Assembly: GCA_008973525.1 (NCBI GenBank)
Contig: WACJ01000045.1
Span: 496,001-560,000 of the forward strand
Source: Stenopsyche tienmushanensis
Lineage: Eukaryota; Arthropoda; Insecta; Trichoptera; Stenopsychidae
Length of the DNA: 64,000 nucleotides
Direction of reading: 5' to 3'
Part shown: in pieces, positions 56,645-64,000 of the stretch
Layout of the letters: each line of letters starts with the position of its first letter
Position numbering within the stretch: the first letter of the stretch is position 1
Program-made: the position numbers and the translations under genes
The notes under the pieces: generated by a model
The model's database searches: none
Told to the model about the DNA's origin: nothing
Seen by the model: the letters and a program-made list of their open reading frames with translations, nothing else

Positions 56645-57240
56645 AACCCACGTAGATTTGTATATTCTGAAGAGCATTACTATATATGGAGGTAGTAGCA
56701 ATTAGCCTAATGGATTACTGTTTTATTATATATCGAATTCAAATGTGAATTTATGCTGGAATAAATTCAGCAGGCGTTATTTGAATAAATTCGCCATGGC
56801 AGTTATAAATTGATTCACAGCACTGAGTCGTTAAGATAAATAAAAAATGTATTTAGTGAGAAGTAAACAAAATGAGTCACATGTAATGTGATTGTGGACA
56901 AGGACCTCTCATTTAAAATTATTTTGCAATTTTTCCTGTTGTGCACATGCTGATATGATGATTGGCTTATTAATAGTTTTCGGCGTGCCGTTTTTTCGTA
57001 TTAATTTGTGGACTTTTGGAATGAATACGTAATGATGTGTGACATCATTATTCTGTGTAAATCAATTTCAACGTACATGGATATTTCTCGGTAAAATGTA
57101 TCGGTGTGTTGCCTCTGAATTTTCATAAAAACGACATGCTATTGAATAGGTGACATCAGCTTCTGAGACGTGAGATTTATTGCCGTTAAGCAGAAGAAGC
57201 GAAATGGCAATGGAGTAATCTTACTATTTTGTATTTGCGC
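56645..57240. other. AT-rich spacer
   Basis: No supportable gene or repeat. Confidence 0.4.
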
Positions 57241-57246
57241 ATTTTA

Positions 57247-57804
57247 TGAGGGTTGGCTGAAAACTAATGCACACATGCTTATGGAGCGCGAACAAAAACA
57301 AATAACAAGATCGAACAAAAAGTTTATTAAAGCACAATTCTTAAGTTATAAAATCATGTATTTATTTTACAACATAGTCACAGTTGAGTCTAATATATTT
57401 CCTCCAAAGTGTAACAAGTTTTTTCATTCCGTCATCAAAAAATTCTTCCGACTTTTCTCGAATCCAGGACTTGACAGCTGCTTTTACCTGATCGTCCGAG
57501 ATGTAATAAGTACGATTGATCTACAGTAGATCTATAAACAGCATTATCACGATAAACAGCCTTTAAATGACGATGAATCTAAGACGATGACTTTTCAGCA
57601 GTTAAAAAATTGATAACAGCAAGCTGTTTAATTTGCATTCTACATTTCCGTTTCTCGAAATATACTGAATGAACGTAACGACTTCAAATCTCAAATTTCA
57701 AATTTAAAAGGGATGCTACTTCCATATGCCATCTTAAATATTTCTGAAAATCATTTCATTCGCGGTATATAAGCATGTGTGCATTACTTTTCAGCCTAAC
57801 TTTG
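57247..57804 (-). mobile_element. Mariner-like element, internally deleted, both termini present
   Basis: The left end TGAGGGTTGGCTGAAAACTA and the right end, read inward, CAAAGTTAGGCTGAAAAGTA continue into shared ATGCACACATGCTTA. TA flanks both sides. On the minus strand the N-terminal piece (MQIKQLAVINFLTAEK, then IHRHLKAVYRDNAVYRSTVD) is fused by deletion to the C-terminal piece (AVKSWIREKSEEFFDDGMKK, then LVTLWRKYIRLNCDYVVK). The whole catalytic core is missing. This is a typical deletion derivative that depends on transposase made elsewhere. Confidence 0.85.
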
Positions 57805-57809
57805 TATAT

Positions 57810-58635
57810 CAAACTGAGTCAATGGTTTTTCCCATTACCATATTTGTTCTTAGAATTATCCATCGACTTTGCTTCCATTTCATAATCCATGGTCCTTCAG
57901 TGCAGTTTTATAAAGATTCTACACTCAGTGTTTCTATTTCGCGATCGAAAATAAAATCAGATTGCTCCTCTGCGTGACATTCAAGAGATCAATAGCTTAT
58001 TCTTGAAGATGCACACATCCAATCAACCTAATTTTATTCCATTCCGAATTGCAAATTAACACCAGATTATTATGATTTAAGACTTGATCGTTCATGGCAT
58101 TAAAATCAAAGACATTGACAGTGGATTTAGCTTTTTTTATAAGCACGATACATAATATATAACGTAATAACTCCTTGCCTACGCAAAAACCAGTCATAAT
58201 TTATATTCAATTCGATGCATTTTAGAATCTGAACATTTTTATAATGCAACATTTCTAAATCACTATACACATGGGCGTGTTGCATTCATTTGTATCATAG
58301 TCTCTGTTTTAAAAATGCTATAATAAATTCAATCTTATTGCCCATTAATGTCATACATTTCCATTTGAATATACTAATTTTTTGGTAATAACTGTGAGTT
58401 TATGAAAAATGCTATTTTAAGTCACAATAAGTATTTGATCATATTGTAAATAGCTTCAATTATACTCCAATAGTATTTGATTTACCAATTTATCGTATTG
58501 ACAATAAACAAAACATAAACAATCAATAGCTATGATAATATTAGGATAGGCTAAGATCTTGATTTTTAGTCATTTTAACAAGATTTATTAAAGAAGAATA
58601 TCATGCCTTGCAATGTCACACTTAGTAATTATTTG
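57810..58635. other. AT-rich spacer
   Basis: Short motif-free open frames only (57,777-57,977 plus and 57,997-58,197 minus). Confidence 0.4.
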
Positions 58636-58639
58636 AAAA

Positions 58640-58915
58640 GAAACGCAGTACGTGGTTTATTGCTTAAGGCTATGTGTAGCGTGGGCTGAAGGGCTAAGAT
58701 CTAAAAGCGCGCATCACATCGCCAGACCAATATGCGCCAACATGGTGCATCCGCTAAATGTCCCGCAAAACAAATTGCGTACACAAACAATGCTTGTACT
58801 AATTTAAAAACGTTCACAGAAGTGCGCACAATAACTTCCCAATGTTTCACCGTAATAAGATGAATAGTATAGGAACGTATACAAGACATACATACAGACA
58901 CTTTTATATACATAC
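58640..58915 (-). mobile_element. Repeat B reverse copy
   Basis: Reading right to left: GTCTGTATGTATGTCTTGTA, CCTATACTATTCATCTTATT, GCGGATGCACCATGTTGGCG, AGCCCTTCAGCCCACGCTAC, then GCAATAAACCACGTACTGCG. The 3' CTAG end is lacking. Confidence 0.6.
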
Positions 58916-58919
58916 AAGG

Positions 58920-59680
58920 ATTGATTTTAATTTTTTTGAAAAACTTATAGTATTGGTAAACCTATTTTGAATTTAAAAAAGTTTTTGTGTGAAAAATGAC
59001 CAATAATTTTTTATACAAAAACCCATCAGCATCTTTTGTGCTTATGTAGTTCTGTTAATTTCAATCAGGGCTTGAAACTGAACCAATCACCTACAAACAA
59101 ACTTGAAAATATCGGTTTTTTTGGGTTCTAATGCTGAATTTGTTTGATTGTATTCATAATCAATGTCTTTTCATAATTTTCTCTGCGTTGAAACAGAAAT
59201 GGAAAATAATACGTAAACCCTTTCGGAGAACATACATGCTATGCTCTACAGTAAATCCACTTTTCTGTCAGCTCCGCCGCAGCATGTGACATTTTTTAAT
59301 GTTCAATTTGTTCATCTGTTTTCTTTTATTCAGCTATTTTTGCCTATTAATGTTTTTGGGAAAATAAAGGGACAGGGTTACCAAGCATGCTTGCCAGTTT
59401 ACTTCTGATGGAGTAGATTTTGCAAAGGAGTGGTGATATTCGGCTAATGACGCCACTCCAGAACAGTCAAGGGGGAATAATAACATTGGTCAACGATAAT
59501 AATGATGCGAGTATCTTAATTATCAAAACAAACGCTTGCTCTCAAGACAACACGAAAGAAAGTCATCTTATCTTTGTTGAAAGAGCTTAATAGCTTATTT
59601 AATGACGGGTTAAAGATTTTTTGTTGAATAGTAAGTATGAACATTTACGAATTTCTATAAAAAAAATTAAAATATATTGA
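58920..59680. other. AT-rich spacer
   Basis: No supportable feature. Confidence 0.4.
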
Positions 59681-59682
59681 GA

Positions 59683-60850
59683 ATGTTTAGACGTGTAGGG
59701 GTACCTTTACAGCACGATTTTGCCATCGATGCGCGAATGTATGATGAGATGCAAGACACCCGTCTCTGTCTCATGATTTCGGGTCCGGTAGGGTTAACTA
59801 ACGAGTTATCAATAATTAAAGAGCTTAAAAAATGTTTCTAGAAGCATTAAAATAATTCAAAAATGAAATACTTGAACCGAAAACCAAAAACTGAAAAAAC
59901 CGCTATTTTTGGGGAACGAAAACAGCAATCAAACCGATATAAATGTTTGGAACAGAACCGAAACGAAACCCAAAAATGTAAAAAATAACGTTTTGAGGTC
60001 TCGATTTCGATCATGTTATTTAAATAGTTTTTATTTCAGGTAGTAAATATGTAGCAAGAAAACTATATATTACTATATAGATACTAATAATTATAAAAAA
60101 ACCAATTCCCTGTCGAAAACTCGAATAAAAATAATATATTTTATACGGTCAGTGCTTTGCCATGAAAAAAATAGTACTTGGACTTGATATTGGAATCGAG
60201 GTTGAGTTATGTTTGTATGCTATCTATTAAATCGCACCTTTTCTTACTTTCTCTGAAGTGTCAGCTCATTATTTCTCACCCACGCGCTATTTAGTTTTAG
60301 CTATACGATTCAAATATTGATAAATACGAACTAAATTTAAAAATAATACATATTTAAAACATCCTGTTATTTTTTCGCTCTTGATTCTATACCGAATATG
60401 AATCATAAAAATCTTACATAAGAGCTGGGCACTTGTTTTCTTTTAACCCGTTGATGCTGCCAATGGATTTCAATGATTAGTAAATCGGAAATAGAGATGG
60501 AATGAGTATCTTGCGTTTCATCATACACTCGTACATCGCTGACAAAATCGTGCTGTAAAGGTACCCCTACACGTTTAAATATTAATCATAAACCACATGC
60601 CATTTCTAATACAATATTTATTCTAATAATTATTTCAAACATAACATGTACGATCTCTTTTATTATTTTGTAGCGTTTCAATTAAATTTGCGAACATGAT
60701 TAAAAATATTGACATTTTTAAAACCATTTGTGTATTATTTTAAATGCTATTATGGGGTCCAATAATATCAACGGTGTTAAGGTCCATTTATTGATATACA
60801 AACTTCATTCACGCTGCGCGGTCTTGAGAGATAAATGGATTTATTTGTAT
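59683..60850. repeat. Inverted pair of repeat J arms around a repeat H copy
   Basis: The left arm (59,683-59,800, plus) and the right arm (60,480-60,850, minus) share GTGTAGGGGTACCTTTACAG, CACGATTTTG, CATCGATG/CAGCGATG and a GTATGATGA-G/A-A block. The right arm extends further, to the GCGCAGCGTGAATGAAG end seen at 55.8 kb. Between the arms lies a decayed repeat H copy (59,870-60,000) and AT-rich DNA without a gene. The layout could be a large non-autonomous element or two insertions in opposite orientation. Confidence 0.55.
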
Positions 60851-61755
60851 AATAAGTGCTGGACATACAAATATATCATCTATGCTTAATTCAATTTTAA
60901 ATTTAACTCACAAATCAAACGATTGAGCTTCGTATCTTTCAATGGAAGATTTTTGTCTTATTGAGTATTTATCATATAATTACAATCAAGATGTATCTAC
61001 CCAAAAGTTGCTTTTGTCTATGATAATATTGCATAATTTTCGACAGAATGTATTCAATTTGTTTGGCATCATTTGGATTTATTTCATTCACGATCTGAGA
61101 TTGTCTTCGCATTTATTGGACACTCGCCGCTCCAAATGATTGATTGAATCCAAATGTCTCTGCACCTTTATTTTATTAATATTAAATTTGTTCATCGCCA
61201 TGTTTTTTATCATTTTTATATTGTTAAACATTAATTTTATGCAACAGATTTGTTTTTATTGTCAAGCATAAAATATCCAGACCCGAAACTAACACAAGTC
61301 CACAACCAAATGTAGAAAAGTTTTTACAAAAAAGTATCGAATGACTACCAAAGCGATAATAAATACGCGAATACTTTTCGATGCTCCTAATACCAGTAGC
61401 TTGATTGCTACAATCGAGTGAAATTGATAGCATTTAGTCTGGTGAATTTCAAATATATTTAGCTTTTAATGCGTTGGAGTAATTTTCGGAATCATTAATA
61501 ATTCATTACCAAAATAATTTTCTTAGCATTTGATAAAATAATGTAGCTTATGCACTTGTTTAAATATAGACATTAGCGATTTCCATTGAACATGTCGTTT
61601 ATTGCGTCTCTTAGAGTTGTTTTTGTTGGAATATTTGCATATTGAGGGCATTAGCATTAAATTTTATTTTTATATTCGATTGCCAAGTCATTTATTGATA
61701 CACTATAAGTAGATTTTGACTTTCAGCTTTAGCTTCAGACATTGAATTGATAGAT
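60850..61755. other. AT-rich spacer
   Basis: No supportable gene. Small motif-free open frames occur at 60,942-61,139 and 61,224-61,433. Confidence 0.4.
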
Positions 61756-61761
61756 TTTTTT

Positions 61762-61876
61762 CAGGGTTTCGAATCGAATCGAAACGAATAACTGGTAAAA
61801 TCGTTATTTTTTCCGGAACGAAAACCGTATCCGAACCGATATAAATGTTAGAAAAATATAATGGTTCGAAGCCCTG
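61762..61876. mobile_element. 115-bp hAT-like MITE (repeat H) with target duplication
   Basis: Termini CAGGGTTTCGAA and TTCGAAGCCCTG. Flanks ATTTTTTT (61,754-61,761) and ATTTTTTG (61,877-61,884) match at seven of eight bases. The interior (TTCCGGAACGAAAACCG, then CCGATATAAATGTTAG) is the reverse of the copy at 37,353. Confidence 0.82.
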
Positions 61877-62054
61877 ATTTTTTGTTGTTGTTGCTACTAG
61901 AACATATTTGTGCTTCCCTGACCGAGATAATCGTCAAGTGGAATTCTTCCTTGATGTCCGTAATTATATGATATTTTTTGTTATAGGTTGACCGCCGATG
62001 AATAAAGAATGAGGTTTAGGTATTCAAACGAGCCTTATCACACCTCGTTTCCAG

Positions 62055-62204
62055 CTGTCAAGACAAAAGCATGACGTCGGTCAAACGAACAAAGAAGTGA
62101 GCTCCAAAGCGTTTAACCAATCATCCAAATTTGAAGAAATGTCTCTGGAGAGTGCTGCGATGATGATGAAGTCGGCCGACGCAAGAAAGTCGTACAAAAC
62201 GCAG
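62055..62204 (+). CDS. Candidate internal coding exon of an unknown host gene
   Basis: A 150-base open segment of exactly 50 codons lies between a pyrimidine-rich acceptor (CACACCTCGTTTCCAG) and a consensus donor (CAG then GTAATT), phase 0 at both ends. It encodes LSRQKHDVGQTNKEVSSKAF, then NQSSKFEEMSLESAAMMMKS and ADARKSYKTQ, which is hydrophilic with normal codon diversity. It is unlike the AT-biased chance frames around it. No family is recognised, and no partner exon is identifiable in the window. Confidence 0.4.
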
Positions 62205-62209
62205 GTAAT

Positions 62210-63245
62210 TCAGAACATCAATCCAAATAATGCCTTGAATAGTAAAACAGCGATTAGCATTAATTATTAGGGAACTCCGTGACTTTAGGGCCCTCCTTAT
62301 CTTTAATTCATATCTGAACAACAGTTAAAGATCTGATGTAATGAATAAAAATGAAATGTATTCAGGTCGTTTTGGGCTGATAAGAAGTCGCTGTAAAAAG
62401 ATAACATCATTTTAGTCGACTTCTCTGAACTATTGCATATAAATCCAGATATTGTACCCATTAATAATATCCATTTAGACATGAAATTCCACAGCCGACT
62501 GAAAAGCAATCAAACCAGATTGCAATTAAACATGTTCTTGTAAGTTTTCGTCCGTTGGTATTTTTAAGTTCTTTGTTGATATAGTGTTTTCAAATACAAT
62601 AAACACACGTTTATAAATTTCCTGGACAATTTCCAAAGTCTCATGGGTCAAACAAATCGTAAATGCGTTTCGATGTCTCATAAAATACTGATAACCCGAG
62701 GGAATTTAGATCATTGTGGTATATTTGTGGAATCTTTCATAGTAATAAAATAGCATGTTTCTTATATAAATAAACAATGTGTGTTAAAATCTATGATTAA
62801 TGTGCTATTGGTAACCATCCGTCAACAATGGTATGCCAAGCGCGTCATCGAATCAATCTATTTCGTTCGATTTCGAAGAAAACATTTAAGATGTTGATAA
62901 AATTCCATCAAATAACAAATGTATATATATAAATATATATATATAAATCAATGTCTCATGGATGTCCAATTTCTGTCCGGCGTCCGATCCGATTTTGTTT
63001 ACCTTTGCTAAGGTAAACAAAACCTTTTGTCAATTATGCTGAGAGGCGGTAATGGCATGCCCGGTTTGGTAAAGTAAAAGAAGCAATATCAATCAATAGC
63101 GAAATAAACTCCAGGATTCAACACGATATGATGTGCTATCATTGGCTGAAAAATATATTAAAAAACAACATTCAGTTAGTTTATCATTCTATATAAAAAT
63201 ATATTTGAATTGGGTATTTTAACACTGAACATTGGCGTGCCTATA
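62210..63245. other. AT-rich spacer
   Basis: If the exon at 62,055 is real, this is intronic. A 13-bp hairpin at 62,993-63,022 is the only structure noted, apart from a (TA)n-rich tract near 62,928. Confidence 0.4.
62993..63022. repeat. Perfect 13-bp inverted repeat, 4-base loop
   Basis: TTTTGTTTACCTT, loop TGCT, AAGGTAAACAAAA. No run of T follows, and no neighbouring gene explains it. Confidence 0.65.
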
Positions 63246-63274
63246 ATTCTTCTCTGAAAAATAAATCCGCCACG

Positions 63275-63560
63275 ACATGTAGTAACTGTACCAGACTTTT
63301 AGAGAAAAAAAAATGGCGAATAATATCATCAGAGCTACAGTTTGAAATGAAAAATTTCAAGAAGAGGTTGTGTGTCCCAATGATTCCAGTACGAGCATCA
63401 ACAAAGAACAGAAACACACAGGGTATGCGTGCATGCTTCTCACATGGACAGCTGTATGTGGGATGCTCACGCCCAAATCTTTTTTTGCCAGACGGTACAC
63501 ATCGTTTGGAAAAGTATTGTGAATCTAAAAGCACTTCATTAGCACGGCATAAGCATAATA
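63275..63560 (+). pseudogene. Helitron helicase C-terminus, deleted relic
   Basis: Plus-strand frames give CSNCTRLLEKK, MANNIIRATV, NEKFQEEVVCVPMIPVRAST, and then ACFSHGQLYVGCSRPNLFLP with DGTHR. These correspond to the NGTRL.V..L, G...GE.V.IPRIP and CFSHGQLYVACSR blocks of the Pif1-like helicase domain of Helitron RepHel proteins. The block between them (FAMTINK.QGQ) is deleted, and stops and shifts are present. Confidence 0.85.
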
Positions 63561-63599
63561 TTTGGGACGGATATAACAACAACATGGGGAGCCTCCTCT

Positions 63600-63770
63600 G
63601 ACCCGAGCTGTGTGATTGGTCCCTCTATTCGGGAGCAAGCCAGCCCGCTCGCAAAGTGCACAGCATAGTGCAAAACCATGAAATTAAAATTCCATGTCTG
63701 CAAGGACATGCTCCTTCTCCACTTCTTGCGGTCAATTGCTCTCTGAGCGCGGAGGGATGATAGCTAAATA
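63600..63770 (+). repeat. Repeat K, directly after the Helitron helicase relic
   Basis: CTATTCGGGAGCAAGCCAGC, GCAAAGTGCACAGCATAGTG, CCATGTCTGCAAGGACATGC and GATGATAGCTAAAT follow the block order of repeat K at 23.44 and 34.8-35.35 kb. Its position just after the helicase suggests that it is the 3' region of the same Helitron family. Confidence 0.55.
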
Positions 63771-63934
63771 TTTTAATTTTACATTGAGGTTCTTAGTTTT
63801 GGAAAAATATATAGATAAAAACTGCTTAAAAATTAAATAGATGAAAATATATATTGTATAGGGTAGGGAAGAGTTTTGAGTCTCACTTGCGGCCCCAAAA
63901 AAAAAAAAAAAGGTGCGAACCCACTAATCGCTAC

Positions 63935-64000
63935 CGGTCGTAAGGAAGGGCCTTTATGACCCGATGGAGATCGTAGAAAGCCCCGGGGATGCGTTTTCCA
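63935..64000 (+). repeat. Repeat C outer flank, cut by window edge
   Basis: GATGGAGATCGTAGAAAGCC, CCGGGGATGCGTTTTCC, matches 23,638-23,680, which precedes a repeat C core. The core would lie just beyond the window. A poly-A run is at 63,896. Confidence 0.5.

Noticed and set aside
59683..60590. Calling the inverted J arms a complete autonomous transposon
   Set aside because: The arms are of unequal length, the shared sequence extends past both presumed termini, no target duplication is visible, and the interior has no coding capacity.

Overview
This window reads as AT-rich nuclear DNA of an insect. The evidence is an intron-bearing S1A serine protease gene with GT/AG junctions at the left edge, no bacterial-style operons, and a dense load of insect-type transposable elements: mariner/Tc1/IS630-like, R1- and Jockey-type LINEs, hAT-like, pogo-like and Kolobok-like DNA transposons, Helitrons, and short LTR-like repeats. 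The order cannot be fixed from the sequence. The protease resembles insect chymotrypsins of the hymenopteran or dipteran type. Apart from that gene, I see only two weak candidates for host coding exons (about 54.8 kb and 62.1 kb). Nearly every other open frame is a transposon relic or chance.

Layout. 0-2.7 kb: the last four exons of a chymotrypsin-like protease, with a mariner relic inside its second intron. 2.7-17.6 kb: very transposon-dense, with repeat A, R1-type LINE relics on both strands, a hAT-like element with 8-bp target duplications (9,080-9,713), IS630/Tc1-type transposase relics (11.9-12.2 and 14.7-15.15 kb) and an LTR-like repeat (12.3-12.7 kb). 17.6-31.2 kb: AT-rich spacers with islands of repeats C, D and F, a complete but internally deleted mariner (25,273-26,018), an 80-bp pogo-like element (27,132-27,211) and a MITE nested in repeat D (30,861-31,067). 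31.3-40.3 kb: Jockey reverse transcriptase, repeats A, B and K, a hAT MITE with target duplications (37,353-37,474) and a second complete mariner (39,328-40,236). 40.3-50.6 kb: mostly AT-rich spacer, with a duplicated Helitron-like unit at 44.7-46.4 kb. 51-54.4 kb: two mariner relics and a 1,614-bp TTAA-flanked Kolobok/Mutator-like element (52,763-54,376). 54.6-64 kb: a TATA-like box with a short open frame, inverted repeat family J, a deleted mariner (57,247-57,804), a hAT MITE (61,762-61,876), a 150-bp exon-like segment (62,055-62,204) and the C-terminus of a Helitron helicase (63.3-63.6 kb).

No cooperating gene set, defence system or operon is visible. Repeat names (A, B, C, D, E, F, G, H, I, J, K) are local labels for families recognised by comparing parts of this window with each other. 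Their boundaries are approximate unless target duplications are stated. Alignments were made by eye. No database search was possible.
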